Source of the DNA: Synchiropus splendidus
Taxonomy: Eukaryota > Chordata > Actinopteri > Syngnathiformes > Callionymidae
Reading direction: 5' to 3'
Length of the DNA: 64,000 bases
Assembly: GCF_027744825.2 (NCBI RefSeq)
Contig: NC_071340.1
Coordinates: 7,393,501 to 7,457,500, forward strand
The translations under genes and the position numbers were made by a program. Shown in pieces: positions 23,238-38,200 of the stretch. Under the pieces are notes generated by a model that did not search any database, was not told the origin of the DNA, and worked only from the letters and a program-made list of their open reading frames with translations. Positions within the stretch are counted from its first letter, which is position 1. Each line of letters begins with the position of its first letter.

Positions 23238-26200
23238 GTAAGACTCGTCCTGCTGGGATGTCGTGAAACGTATCGAAACGGCTCAGTGTGCATAAATTCA
23301 ACTCCTGGGTGAGTTTATATGATGGAATCTTGACTTAATTCTTTACGAGGAACTTGAATATTTGGCTTTAAAAAGATTTGAAATCCAGCTTGGTTCTAAA
23401 ATAAAACCGAATTTTCACTCGGCATATTTGGTTCTACTTGTACAGCACTGACTGGTTAGAAATAAATGCGAAGCTTAACGGTTTTCCTGCACAAGTCAAC
23501 TGGAATGCTTGAAAACGACCTGTGTGCTTCAAGATTCGCCTCCAAACTGGAAGCGAACCTGTGACCGAACTACTGTGACGCTGCAGCGCTGGCCTCTATG
23601 AATATTCACCAAAACACACAGTATGCAACGTTCTATCAACAGTGCATGAGATGAGACTGTAAACTATCTTGATGAAGAGGTGTTGTATAAGAAACTGGAT
23701 TCAAAACCTGTTATTTAAAATCCGTTTTCGAATATAAAAGCAAACTTTCCTGAAGTCAACACACACAGTCGAAGCATGTTTCATCACTAAATAAACAATG
23801 AAACCTTCGTCAAGCCAATCTGAGCGTTCCAATAGTCTATCAATTCAGAACCTTTATTACTAGCACTGAAACAGCATTGTACGCTATTACATTTACTACA
23901 AGTAGACGTGCTCTCGCAGCAGTTCAGGCCATGATGGTGGTTTGCTCATTTTCTACAGGATTACAGATTTAATTGAGTGGGTGAAAATCAACTTAATGAT
24001 TCAATCGTGTAAATATACAGTGCAGATGTGACCAAAGTTGATCGAGTCCCTGTAGAGATTTTTCTTATGACAATCAATTTTAATACATTCAAGCAAAAGT
24101 GGTTTTATTTTGATATATAACTTGGCCCATTGGACGTGATTAAATTGTGTTGTTTATGTAATGCAGCATGTGCAAGTATTTTTCGCCTTATTTTACTTTT
24201 CTTCTGTCCAGATTCTGAGCATGGAAATGTATTTTTTGTCTCAACGAATTAAGCATTGCATTATAACATTGCTGTTAAAGCAGCTGTGTGAAGTTGGCGA
24301 AGTGGCGAAACAGCGAAAAATGTCATCACAGATGGCAATATACACAACACTGTCAAGCTTATACTTGCACAGGGACTCTAGAGAGATCAGAGATCGAACT
24401 CCGTCATTCAGCCGGTGAGGAGAGGCAGGATTCAGCAAGAGGCTGAAGTAGTTGCAAGACAGACGGACCCAGATAATACAACTTTATTTTCACTGCACGA
24501 TTCAGAATGAAGAAGAGGGGACATTTTTGACATTTACTGAATTGGTGACCACAAACCGCTGTCTTTTAGTTATGGGAAATGAATCTGTCTGTAAGATGCA
24601 GTGTCATCACGGGTCCGTCTCCTTCACATGTCCGGCTGGAATGTGCCACTTGAGTTCCGTGTCATGTGTTTCAATAAGGAGCATACGGTGATCAGAGCGT
24701 GACCATCAAAACGTCTCTTCACACTTTTATTTCCAGTTGACTGTGGACACAGAACTCAGAGTTGCAAACTATTCTTCTTCAATCACTTCCCTCTGCCAGC
24801 AGCTACAGATGAAACATGAGATGTAACATGTTATACTTGTCCAAACCAGATGGACCATAAACACTGCAAATTACAGTGAATCAACTATTTTTTCTGTCTG
24901 ATAAATGCTAGCGACCGTTAGCCGTCGTTCATCTCCCAGGTGGGTCATCTCCCAAATCAACACTGACCTCTGACCCCACAACCATCTGGCCTAATGATAC
25001 TCACTAATGAATTGTTTCAGGTGTACTGTATGACTGAAGAGTTACAAGAAAGTCTCTCGCTATTTTTGATCTTGCTCCAGATTACCATCCCAGGTGGTGA
25101 TTGGTTTTTCTCTTCATCACTCTATTGTGCTATCTTTGGCCCTCGGCCCCATTGGCATCTGATCTCTGACCAATCTTTCTCTTCTGTGAGTGGCGCCTGG
25201 GGCTGGAGAGCAGACGGGCCCACTCTTCCATTATAGAGTGGTGAGATGGTGTGGAGGGTGAAGAGGGTGGAATGGAGAAACCCCAGCTGGTAGTAGTGGT
25301 TTCACTCAACTGATACATGAAAGTGACCTTTTAATTTGCTTGACTGGTCAGAGATTTCAAGAACTGTCTGTCAAGCCAGTGAAACCTCCATTCATCTTTT
25401 TGATCTTTAAGCTTCACCAAATTGCACTTGTCTTCTGCACTTGTACAGTAACAATTGAATATGTAACTTTGAGAAAAGTTAATGTCAGAAAGTGCAGACC
25501 TTCTTTCACCCACTGCCATTGTTTTATTACTACGATTAGAAAATTTGGTTGATATCAGTGATAGTCAAAAGCTTATGGTCTATCATTTAGATTTTTGTAT
25601 CAATATATCAAATCATCTGTGTATGTGTTTTACCTTTGAAATCAGCTAATATATTTTTTATTTTTTTGTGTGAGAAGCTAGATGAATGTAGACTTTTGAA
25701 TGTGGGAAAAAAATGATTAAACAAAGCCCAAACATTTAGCCCTCCCACCCCTTTCTGACATTTCATTGTTTCATTCCTTCACTTCCTTTATTCAGATTTA
25801 CAATAAATAAGAAAATAATAATAATAATAGTATCATTACAGAAATGTGAATAGAAATATCTACTCAGATTTTGGCATGAGACCTTAACCTTTTCTTGATA
25901 AATATAATATATAGGACCCTGAGATCAAGTGAAAAATTATGCTGTTGATTTTTCAATGAATATGTTATGTTTTCTAATGGAAGAGCTGATGACAACTCCT
26001 TCACTCTTATTTATATTTGGTTGTCTGACATCCCTCCAGGCGAACGCTATCAATATTTTTGCAATTATTATACTCAAATTAATAAATATTTGATGTTGCA
26101 TGCGCATTGCTTACGGTATTTGAATCTGTAATATATCCTGGATATAAGCTGGTCTTTTTTACTGCCATTAAATAAATGGCAGTCCTCTGGACCTGGTGTG

Positions 26201-29200
26201 TTAAAACTGAGGTTCAAATCTGGCCTGCAGACTCATTTTTGTGGCCTGTAATCTGGAGATTGAATTCAATGCTGATTTTAGACGGACCAATTAATAATAA
26301 ACATTGAACAATAATCGAGAACCTTCCAAAAACTGATGTATGTGATTGATGACAGGTGGAAAGTGGTTCTTTTCTGCTTTTTTTCCTCCAAGATCATTTT
26401 TGTGTTATGGTTTGGCATTGAAGACAATTCATGTATTCTGATCCTAAACACAGATTAGTATATTCAAATTTGCTGCCATAAATGGTCAATTGTTCCAGGT
26501 TCTGTTAAAATGTGGGCCTGTGTTTGATTAAAACCCCCCGAACTTTTTCATTTGGAATCAATTCTGTTGTTTTCTCTTGGTCTGTAGACACTGCAGTCAA
26601 CACTCCCGGTAATTCTCTCTCAAGAAAAAAAACATGCATTTTCTTGCAAAATAAATAAACAATTTCAGAGCGCTACCACCGTAGAGCGTGAAGGTTGCAG
26701 TTTCGCTTCCAGTCCTGTCTATTCTGTGTTATTGCCTGGAGGTTCTCTCTAGGTACTCTGGTTTCCTCCCACCATCTGAAAGCATACAGCTATTGAGTGG
26801 CTGGTGAATGGTTGTTGTTTGTCTCTGTGTGCACTGTGATGGGCTTGCGACTTGTTCAGGGTGTCCCCTGCCTCTTTCCCAAACTACCTGGGATAGGCTC
26901 CAGCCTCTTGCGACCTCCAGAATAGGCTTGGTTGAAGGTTGAAGACGAATGAATGAATCTATCTTTTGCTCCCTTTGAGCAGGAGCCTTAATGTTAGACA
27001 TCCTCAGAGAAAAGCCCTGTAGTTTCAGAGTGGTGGCTATTATTTGTTGTTATTTTGGCATCTCTGTAGGTAGTTTCAACAGGTGATATACATAGCAATG
27101 AAAGTAAACATGTTTAGTGCCTCACAGAGATTGCTAGCAATCGAAATTAAACAAAACTGACAAGCGTCCCCCCTCTTCTCTGGTCTGCATAAGAAATGTT
27201 TGATGATGAGTTCCGTTCCGTTTTGTGTCGCTGAAAATGAACAGAGGCTCTTTGAGGGGGAAATGCAGAAAAGCCAGACAAGTAAGTTCCCGCTTGCTCA
27301 GCAGCCTTTTTAGTCCCAGCCTCCTTGATGAATTGAGGGACCTCCAGCTTTCATGTTGGCTGTCAGTCCTCAGAAGAGAGTCAGTGTCTTCTGAATGACA
27401 AACTAAGGATGGGAGGATGTCACTGTCAGTTCCCACACTCAGCTATTTCTGGCTAGCAATTATCAGCTGAATAAGTGCATGCAGTTGGGGTGTATTGGTT
27501 GTCTTAGTCAGACATCTCGGGTGAGGCTGCTGAGTCGTGTTGCTGAATGCCGTGTTGTGATTGGCTTGAGATTTGTTTCCAGGTCAGCTGTGTTATCTTG
27601 TTCCTGCTGAAGGCTTTGCACCTGCAGAGGTGTTAGCAGGCCACCAGATATCAGGGCAGAGATCTGTGGTCAGGACAGACCAGATCAGCAACACTTTGGC
27701 ACACTGTGCTGGAATCACCGGGACACAAGTAAAGCCTCAGAGGCCTGTCTGGGGACAGGGGGGTGGGGATGGAGGAGAGTAATCCCCCTTGGCCATCTGC
27801 TGTGTTTGCCGGCCTGCGTGCTAGTATGTGTGTATTTGGCTGCAGCTCACGTGGTACTAGCTTTCCTCCTTCTCATTTCCTGATGTTACTTCCTGTGTCG
27901 GCCATCGCTGACTGGTCACTGATGTCCATCTGTCAAACTTCCGTCTCATTTTGGTTTGAACCAAAAAAAGTTATGTGGCTACAAGGATAGGATCGTGTAG
28001 ATCCATCTGATGGTATGCTTTTTAAGAGAACAAACAGAGAAAACTAGACATTCTTAAAAAAAAAACCACATTGGCTCACACCGCATTTAATAGCTTCCTC
28101 ACGTCACTCGTTTTTGTAAAATTAAGTTCAACCCACCTTCGCCTCAGAATCTAACAACAAAGACGCAACAATGTTGTTTTTATTGTGATGGTCTGTGTGA
28201 TGTTCCAGGGTTTCAGCTGTCACTATTTGGGTGACTGCTTGTTGCGTGTGCTCTAGTGCTGTGTTTAAAAAAATCGATTTTCTGATTCTGAATCGATTCG
28301 TACATTAATTCCATAAAATTGATTCGTAGGTCCAAAGATCGGATTAATTAATTTACGTTTTAACACATATTCTCCGGGTGAAGTCCAACCCCTTTGATGC
28401 AGGCGCGCACCTGGGACACCAAAGTCAAAACAACATGCCTCCTCACGGTGGCAACACTAGCAACGTGCCGGGTTTGAAAACGCCTGAAACGCTCATAGCA
28501 ATGGTCTGGCACCATTTTGGGTTCAGACGCCACTAAACCAAAAATGCGCTCGAAAAAAGCATAGCAATTAGCATGTTATGCCTAACGGAGGTATTGGAAG
28601 TGTTGCAGTATTGCGGAAATATGACCCACCTCACGAATCACGTGACGCAACATCACCCAGCGCTCCTGTCCAAGCCATCCACCGGGCCACAAGAAATGAA
28701 ACTCGAGCGAACTTTACCACTACCGGGTAATTCTGCACGCTCTGTCAAAATAACTGAAGCGATTGTGGGCTTCATTTGCAAAGATATGCACTCGTCTTCC
28801 GTCGTAGAAAACGAGGGCTTCAGGCGGCTAATGAAAGTAACAGAGCCACACTATGTTATGGTGTCTCGCAAACGTCTGTTATCCCCAACATGCACCAGTC
28901 AGTAAAAGAAAACGCGAAAAGTAAGCTTCAGTCAGCAGTCAGGGTGGGCATTACAAGTGATACGTGGACATCTTCTGACAACTCACTATATTGATGAGGA
29001 GTGGAACCTCTTCTCGTACGTACTACAGACCACTGTTTACATACTGCACAATGGCCGTCAGGTTGCTGTGAAGTCAGCAACCAGCACTCTGTTTACATTT
29101 TCAGTGGCTGAGAATATATTTTTTTGATAATAACATAAAAACGCATTAGTATTAAACAGCAGCATCTTTTGGGTGAATTTTTAATGTCATAATTCTAATA

Positions 29201-32200
29201 ATGCACCAGTCCCATGAGCAGTCACATCTGGCCTTCTGTGTCTGGATATTTATTATCATTTACGATGAATCCTTCATTAATTTCCTGTGGAATGTCAATG
29301 TAGTACTAGTATTAATATGTTGCGTAACTTGTCATGTGATTATGGCAACAGCTCAGAAAATGGTTCAAATACTAACCTGAATCGAAATTGGATCGGATCG
29401 AATCGAATCGAATCGTGATAATCAATTCTAAGTCATGAGAATCGGAATCGAATCGATTCTTGAAATTAGAATCGATACCCAGCCCTAGTGTGCTCATTGC
29501 TTTTTTATGGTGCTGCTCATAAGGGCGGAGCTTGATGGATCTGTGGAGAAGCAAAGTCTGGGAAGTAAAGATGCAGAATGTCTCATTGTAACTGACCAGA
29601 GTGCGGGAATTGCCCTGGATTTCACTCACTTGTTCAGCACAGTTGCACTTGTGCCGCTTTAAAGTAAGTAAAGATGGAAAACAAGTAGGGCTGGGGATCG
29701 CCAGGGCCTTCACCAATCAATGCCATCACAGTATTTAACATGATGTAATGATACAGCGATTCCGTGATTATTGATATATTTTAAGAAATTCTATCCACGA
29801 TACATCGAAATATCTGTCTCTGAAAAATTCGGATTTATTGACTGCCCTGAATCCATTTCACAGGAAATACAAACCATTGTCAAACATAAACATATCCGCA
29901 TGTAATAGTCCTTCTGGTGCAACTGAACTGTCAATAGAATAAGAAGACGGTGCTGAGACGTTCTGTGACGGCTATATTATTGGACTCCGTACACTATGAT
30001 TGTACAGTCACAGGACTGACAGACCATCAAACAGGAGGTCTCAAACATCAGAAGCACAGTGGTGTCAGGTTTTAATATCCTAAAATATTTACACCACACA
30101 GTGTCGAGTGTGATCCCCGACTTGATTATCAAACGCGGCTACGTTATATTGGCACAGCTGATACCAGGGTTGTGTATTGACCACAAATGAACACCTTTTT
30201 TTTCCCTTTCAAAGAGGGCTCTACCACTGCACCAACTCTTTTTCATGCAAAGCAGCAGCGTCATGTGGAGCCTTTAAAAAGTTTCCGGTCCACAGGTTTC
30301 TGTTTTCACACTACCTTTTCACAGCCCACAGATGAGAGGGAGAATTTAAGCTATCCACTGGTGCTGGACCTAAAAGGGGGGATGTTTGCGCTAAACACTT
30401 GTGGTTTGGACCACAGGTGGATGTGTTAGTCAGACTGCATGGTAGGAGTGTGCGGGTCACTTAATGGAAGCCAGAATGTGTTAAGAACATGGTCCCCAGG
30501 TTGTCAACCTCACTGCACTCAGACCCAGAGTGCGATGAAGGACCTGAACTACAAATAGACCTGCATCTGGGTGCTTGTAATGATACCGCTATCATCAACG
30601 CATGGCTGCATATCTGTGCCATATTTCTAATGGTTGTCAGGTGGGTTTGGACAAAGACAAGACTGAACTTTTTAAGGGAGTGAGACAGGATGATGATGCT
30701 GTTGCTCTTCCTTGAGTTTTCAACGTTCGGTGCTAGAGACTGGAAGGTGATGAAGAGACTGTTGCCAATTGCAGTTGGACACACCAGCACTCGAGCTCTG
30801 TAGAAGGTATGGAAAGTGATTTCGTTGTAACTGTGGTCCATAAATTAGATTCCCTATACAATTTGCTTTTTTCAGTCATTCCCCAAAGCTCTTGACCACA
30901 GGTGAGACCTGCCTACACTTCTATATGCAATGCCTCAATGACTGATACAGACATGCATTGTGCAACATCCTACCTCGTGCTGCACATTATAGAGGCTGCA
31001 AAGTAGCTGTGTTGACTCAGGATGAGCATGCACACATGCCATCTCTCTGCACAGACCTGGCTCAAATTTGTCTGTATTGATGTTCAAAGCTCCACTTCCA
31101 CCTGTTACTTCAAAGAAAATGGATCAGAACCAGTAGAGCAGCTATTAAGCCTCGCAGCCTGTCTAATGTTGAGAAGAATAGCGCTGCCAATATGAAGTGT
31201 AATCACAATTTACATGATTTCTTCAAAGCCACTCTCATGTTTCGGACCAACTTGAATTAAGTTCTATACTGCACTATCACTTTACCAGATTTTAATGCTC
31301 CATAAATGTGATATTAGCAACTACCAGCTGATTTCTGACCATCAGGCATTCTGAACACATTTGACTTAAGCATGTCTGTTGTTTTTGACAAACATTCCTC
31401 AACATATAGAAAAAAAATAATCTAATATTGTTAGTTCTTTCTTCGTGCGTCTTCTCAGTGCTCTTGAAGAAAATAAATCATAATGAAATTATAAATGACA
31501 CACTCGACTAGTCGACTTCTATATGATATATTATTTAATTTTTCCTACTTATTATTGTTCTGTTATTGAGTAACACCATGTGTAATTACTATTGTGTCTT
31601 TTCATATTCAACTTTAAATTACAAGTAATTGTCAATGTGATAGTTGGTGTCATTGCAGCCGAGTTGCTGTGCTAACAGTTTCATTTAGAGGGAATCCCCC
31701 AACCTTCCTCTCAGCCATCTCAGCCCAACTGAGGTTAAAGATGAAATTGCTCCATCTGGCTTTAGTCTTCCCCTAGCCGTACCTGTCTTGATAGCTCTAT
31801 TAAAGGCGACCTTTTGACATCTAAGTAAGATTCACAAATTCAATCAAGTGGGTGGTTAATGGCAACTTTGTTACAGACCATCGGAATCTAGAATTTTACT
31901 TGACATCTGCTCACTTCATATGCAAGCCCCCCTCCACGGCTCAGGAGTCACCACGTTTAACCTCTGCCCTTCAGGAGCGAAGATCGCCTCTGTCATTCTC
32001 TTTTTCATCCGCAGTACAATGCAGCAGGGTCTGGTAGATTTCAGCCCCGCTTAAGGCATTAGCTGGGCCGGATTATCCCACCAAGTGCTGGTTCACTAGT
32101 GGCATATATCCTGTCATACAATCACTGACACGTGCGGTCTGCCCTGCTTTTTACAACCCCTTATCAGGATCAACCTCACAGTGGCTCGGAGGCATGCTGG

Positions 32201-35200
32201 TAGTTTAGTTTTGCAGTGTGCAATAGAGGACTGTTGTGTTGATAGTCATTTTTTTCCCATGTCGACAGCTCGATACCGATAATTGACAATGTTTTTTTTC
32301 TTTTTTAAAATGAATTAATTACAAAGCCTATTAAATAACAATAACACTTGACAACAGTGTAGAGAAAATATTGCAACCTTTAAAGCAAAATAAACACCAT
32401 GTTTTTAATATAAGATAAATAAACTGGACAAACCGCTCCTCTATTCAACCAGCACATGTACAGAGTATCTGGGGTCTGGGGTTGAGGTGCACTATTACCG
32501 GCTTGCTTCGACAATAGAACGTGGCTGCTCATCCAAAGCAGTAAACTGCATTAGCATTGGTTTCGCCTGCGGTTCTCTCCAGCTAGCTTTCACTAGGTTA
32601 GCCTCATGGTAGCGCTCAAATTGGGTACAATGAGGCCAACTGTCCTGTTTGGCTGCTGAGGCCGACTCCGCAGGTGCACATGTTGTGAACTGCATTTCGA
32701 ATATTATTTTTCTTGACGGAGAAGTATTGCTAAACGACTGCCGTCGTGGCTGGCTGGCTCTAATGTCTGCAGCTTCAGCAGGAAGGCGTCTCTGTAGCAT
32801 CACAGTCGTGTGATTCTCCAGAGAAATGCCTGCTTTGTTTTGTCATTTTTACATGTGACACGTTCAAAAAGCCAGTGGACGGAGCTAATGTGAAAAGTCA
32901 AATCTGCTTTTTGGTTGAAACACTTTGAAAGCTGCCTTTTACTCTTACAGTGGATTTGGAGAGATGGAGAGAGATATTTCATATTGAATCGATTTCATCA
33001 GTTAATTCTTTAAGTAATTCAGCCATTTCAAAAATTTGACAGTTGATTCTCTCTCTTCTCCGCGCTTGTTGCCAGCTCCTACTGTATAGGACTGAGTGAG
33101 CTCCACTGTCTCCCACCGCTTCTCTGCTGGTGAATATGACGGCGTTGAGCATGAAGGGCTCGTTGTTCCTTTCAAATGGAACTAGTTTGGATTTAAGGCC
33201 TTTGAAAGCCAGTACCACCCGGTCAACTTTGATGGGTTAGTTTGACAGTGGAAAGAAATTCATTGCCACCCTGGACGTAGGTGAAGTTATTACATACAGT
33301 AACATGAAATGTTCTTTGTGCACATTAATTTGTATTTTTGCAAATTAATCTCAATGAAATCCACGTTTAAAACCGTGTGATACTATTTAACTCAAATTTT
33401 ATAATATAACATTTTATTGAGTATTCATTTTGTTGTTTTTGATTTTCCATATTTTTGGAGGTAGCTGTAGATTTCTGATTTCAGCAGCTTCAAATTTGGT
33501 TTGGCGTGACATTATTTAGCCCCTTATTCATACATTCCGGCTCAAATAAATGTAGAGTAGCTGGTATGTTAAAGTGGTGTGCTAAAGATATTTTAAAAAG
33601 AAGGATAATATTTACCACGACTGAAAAAATGACTGTGATTCAAATTGACAGTGAAGCTTTGTTGCCCAGCACAGTATATGCTTTGATCCTGTCTCCTAGT
33701 GCCAGTCATTCACGCAGGTGTCATCGGGACCTGGTTGGCACTTGACCAAAAGGCCACTAGGTCTCAAGCGAGCGGCCAGCAAGATGGCACGAGTGACACA
33801 CCAGGCAAACTGTGCTGACAGCTGATGGCTAATGAGCTGTTGGCAATCTCTCTCTCTCTCTCTTTGCATTTCCTTCCTCGTCTGCTGCTCTTATCACGGT
33901 GCAGCGTCTTTGTTTGTGATTGAATTAACACATCGATTTCCCGTAGTCCAAAGGTTTGCAGTCGAGCATGATCAAGATAATGAATTAACAGAAATGTTGA
34001 AGGCAAATGACTTGCAAAACCTACTTTGCTTGTTGATTCACCTCATCGAAGTTTGGGTTTTACTTTTATATTCAATATGCTTGTCGTCACACAGCAACTC
34101 ACCTGTGCTGCTTTGCTATTGCTGAGACTTTTAAGTTGCATCTTCCTTCGGTTTGGCCAACTTCATGTTGCTATATGCAGTAGCTTCATTGTCCAGACCA
34201 AATGCATGTTGACGCATGTTGGACCTGTTTAATGAAGTGGGATACAGTAGCTGAAGCGGGAGGTGGTCAGAAGGCTCTTCAGTAATGGGAGCCGTGTCAC
34301 CTTTTAAGTAGGAATGGAGCTCTGTTACGATCTACATTTAGCACATAAACCGTGGTGTGAACTCACTTTTTGGCCGACCAAGGTCAAGCATGAGTACTGT
34401 CATTTGAGTACTTTCCAAGTACGCGCGACTACCGATTGGAGTAATTAATAATAACCATTAGGGATGCTCTGATCATGAAAGTGAGACTGCTGGTTCCTCA
34501 TCAGCTGTTAGCATAGCTAACGCTTAGCAACACTTGCTGGTCCGAGTGTGACATTCGGACTGCTACGCTAATTTCCCGAGAATTAATCATGAATTTTACT
34601 GAACTAGATTAGCCTTTCTTGGGTGACGTTTTCGTGGAGACGGGAACAACTGGATCCATTGCTGTTAAGGAGTCGGGTGCAGCGTTCGTCAGCCAACTGA
34701 ATTGGAAACTTTTGAAAACGTCCAGAGTGGAAACTTTCATAAAGGCAGTGCTGTCTGTCTCGGAGTCCTGCTGCAAGCGTCTCGAGAGAGTCACCAAACT
34801 GTGACGTCTCGTGGAATTAAATGTTTTCAGTTGTGTCCTTTTGACATTATAGTTGCTGCATTCTGCTTGGGTTTCTATTTTTTGCTTCCTTGAAGAGGTA
34901 CATGAAAACATGTCTGAATTAAAATGATTGAAAGTTCATTTTTCACATCATGTATGCAGAAGGTCTCATTACTTTTTTTTGGATTGATAATGCATTACAA
35001 ATGCATTATCAATCCATGTGATCGGTATTGTTGATGATCGGCACTCTGGTTGATCGGTATCGGTATGAGGGATGCTCTGATCAGGATTTTTGCTGCCGAT
35101 AACGCGTTACCTGCTATGAGAATGATCAGCTTCCTCTACTGGGTGCCTTCTTTGAAATATATGTTTTGGTCACCTGAAGAAATATTGTTAGCATGTCTTC

Positions 35201-38200
35201 GGTCAATGTCTGATAAGGTGAAGGCCCAGAGACAGACTTAAATATGTTAGAATGAGTTTTCCACTGTAGTGATTTCTCGGGACCACTGTATGTGTTCTCA
35301 GGGAAGACCCCAGCCTCCTGGTTAGTCTCCTGCTCCTGGCCTGTCAATAGGTGAGCAAAAGAAGCAATTGAAATTCAAATGGCGTATAAGGGACCAAAAT
35401 TATGCCAAGCCATGGTTCTCAACCTTTTTTTCATTTTCTCAGCCCAGTATGTACAGTAACTGTATACTAGGGCCAGGGGATTATACGGTCACAATCCTGT
35501 GATCGTATAATCCTGTTTCTCAATTAAACACGGACTCGCTGGCTCCTTGGATTCAGCTCTCCTCCCTGACCACGAGAGCTCGCCATGTTCTGAATCTGAT
35601 CGATGACAGCAAAGACAGGACAAATGAGCCAGAGTTTTACCAAAATATAGTGTGTGCATTCACTTGTCGCAGGAGTAAACTCTCAAAGAATGTCTGAAGC
35701 CTAAATTGACTACATGCATTTGTTGGTTGTTCAGTGTCAAACTTAGGTGTGCTGATCATTATTTATTTGGCCACTACCGATTTTGTGAAAGTGCTCACCG
35801 GCTGATACAGATTTTTTTGGTAAATTACACGCACTATTCACTCATTTTTTTTAAGATTTATTGCACTAACCTAATTAAATATCAATAATGCTGAACAACA
35901 GTGTATAAAAACATTGTAACATTTAAAGCAAAAATGAATAGCGATACAACAAGACACATAATGTTTAATATAATATAATAACTTTTATCCTCTTTTCAAT
36001 GAACAATGAACAGATCATACCCACAATGTAAGCTTCATTCGCTGCTTTATAACATGACAGATCGCTCCTCTTTTCATCCACTACAAGTCCAGAGTATGAG
36101 TATCTGGGGTCCAGGTGGTGTGCTATTAGCTCTGCGGTTGACTTCCTGGTCGCACAGGTTGCAAATTGTAGTTCCGTTGTCATTTTCCTTGACGGAGAAG
36201 TATTGCCAAATGACCTCCTTCATGTCCGACTGGCTCACTGCTACCTGCGGCATCACATCGAGCAGTGTGATTTACCCGATAAAGAACCTGCTTTGTTTTG
36301 TCATCTGTACATCGTGATGTACGATTTAAAGGAGGAATAGCATAACTCATGTATGAACTTGAATCCCATCTTAATTAAAAATAGGTGTATATTTGCCATT
36401 TGATCTGCCATCATAATTGCCCATATTGGTGATGATGAATAGGCTCAGTCGGTGCAACCCGAGTCAAACAGTATCTATAGATTTCATTTGAGATGCTTCA
36501 AAAACTGACATTTTGAAGGCAATATCACAAAATCACAAATAATCATAATCAAAATGAAAAAAAAAAGATCAATTTTGCGTACTACTAAATGGAATATACT
36601 AGATTTTATACACCCACATTGGTTACTTGGGAACCACACCATGACTAAAGGGAGGGAGTCACAGATTGGAATCAGTAGCATTATATGTCAGTTATAAGCA
36701 ATGGATCTGAGAGAATAATGATCTAAAGAATCAGGTGTTTTTAGTTTCGGCGCCTGTACAGCTTTTCAGTCTTAAAGATGTCCTAACATGCTTTATTTTT
36801 TATTTTTCAGTAAAGAAAGCCAAACTCCATGGACCTCCTGGTAAGAATGACTTTTTATTTCCGTTTTTATTTCTGATCATGTGGCACACCACAGACTGTA
36901 TATTTCTCACAGTGCTGTGTGAAACATGTGAATGTGTGATGTGTGAATGGCAGCAGACTTATGATGGATGATTGTGCCTATGAACCACATGAAAGTCCTG
37001 CAGGTTATACGATAAAGATGTGATCATGTATGGTTTAGACTTGCATGGGCTGTGCTGACAACATGTCAGAGTAGTTCTAGACAAAAATGCTTGATTATTG
37101 TGAGTTAAAAACCTGAAAATCTAAAAATCTGCTCAGTTGTTTCACAGACTTCAGATTTGTTATGTTGTCTCCCACTGTACTTACATACATATGTTGAGCT
37201 TGCAGCTGATGAACAATCGAAAAGGGGGGAAAATCAATACATCATCACAGACTGGCCACCTGCTCGCCTCAAACTGACAATGTGTCATCTCAGATGACAG
37301 ATTCCTTACATTGACATGGACTCCAGATCCGGGGGGGGTTACTTTTTTGTATTCCTTGGAGCTAACTTTCAGGAGAAATTTAATTATTAATAATAGTTTA
37401 TGTTCTGTCAGAATCTTAATCTGGGTCCGACTTGACCCATTGCAAAGTTGCATGTAGATTCGTATTTTTTTGGGGTGAAATTGTCAAGGGCTCGCCAAGG
37501 GTTAGTTCACAGTTACCTACTGGATATTTCGACTGCATCTCCTTGAGTCTTTACCACAACAGTGGCCGGTAACACGGATAAACTTTGTGGCTTCATACAA
37601 CAGACCTGTCAGGTCCTCAGTAGCCGGTGTGGATGAGTGATAAAAAGATACTTTTTTTTATGGACAGATTTATGATATTTATTACAATATTTAGATTCAA
37701 TGTATTTTCAAGTTACCCTGCTAGTGACACCTGTACATGGCCTCAGATGAAACTGAGTGACTCTTCCGATGTACAGTAATGCTTCCATTAGTCAGTTGAC
37801 TCATGTTTTGCGTTCAATGACTCAAGCACCATCATTGGACGCCCCATGGCCATTCTTGTGTTTGGTAGCGTTGTTTAAATTAGCTGCAACATATATTGCA
37901 TGTATTGCAGCACTCCCAAATGAAATGTAGCACAAACAATTTCAATGTACAGTAGTGAATGGCTTTTTAAATCCCTTCTGGCTGTTTCATCAAGAACTAA
38001 AATGTCATGTTCCAGTGGGTTAAAAAAAATCAGCCTCTGTTTGAGTGACCTCAACACTTTGATCATGTTTTTTTTTTTATCTATGAATAATAAATATTTT
38101 ATATAGCTTTGCGTTCTAATAGGTTTGAACATGCATGACCTACAAATATTGATGTGGTCTGCTTTTGGTAATGTGGACATCAGTATTGCCTCATGCTCAT

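Larger units (their letters stand above)
23238..36810. other. unc13b intron 1, 13.6 kb
   Basis: A large first intron carrying most of the transposon remnants in the window. It holds the repeat tail at 26.7-26.96 kb, an hAT element at 28.25-29.49 kb and related ZBED/hAT fragments at 32.2-36.3 kb. A further possible hAT-like stretch (tagggctggggatcg...) runs from about 29.69 to 30.18 kb. No coding exon of a host gene was found in it. Confidence 0.75.

Noticed and set aside
30461..30841. Minus-strand ORF of 126 residues in unc13b intron 1
   Set aside because: No known domain, no supported splice sites and no start context. The length is unremarkable for intronic sequence.
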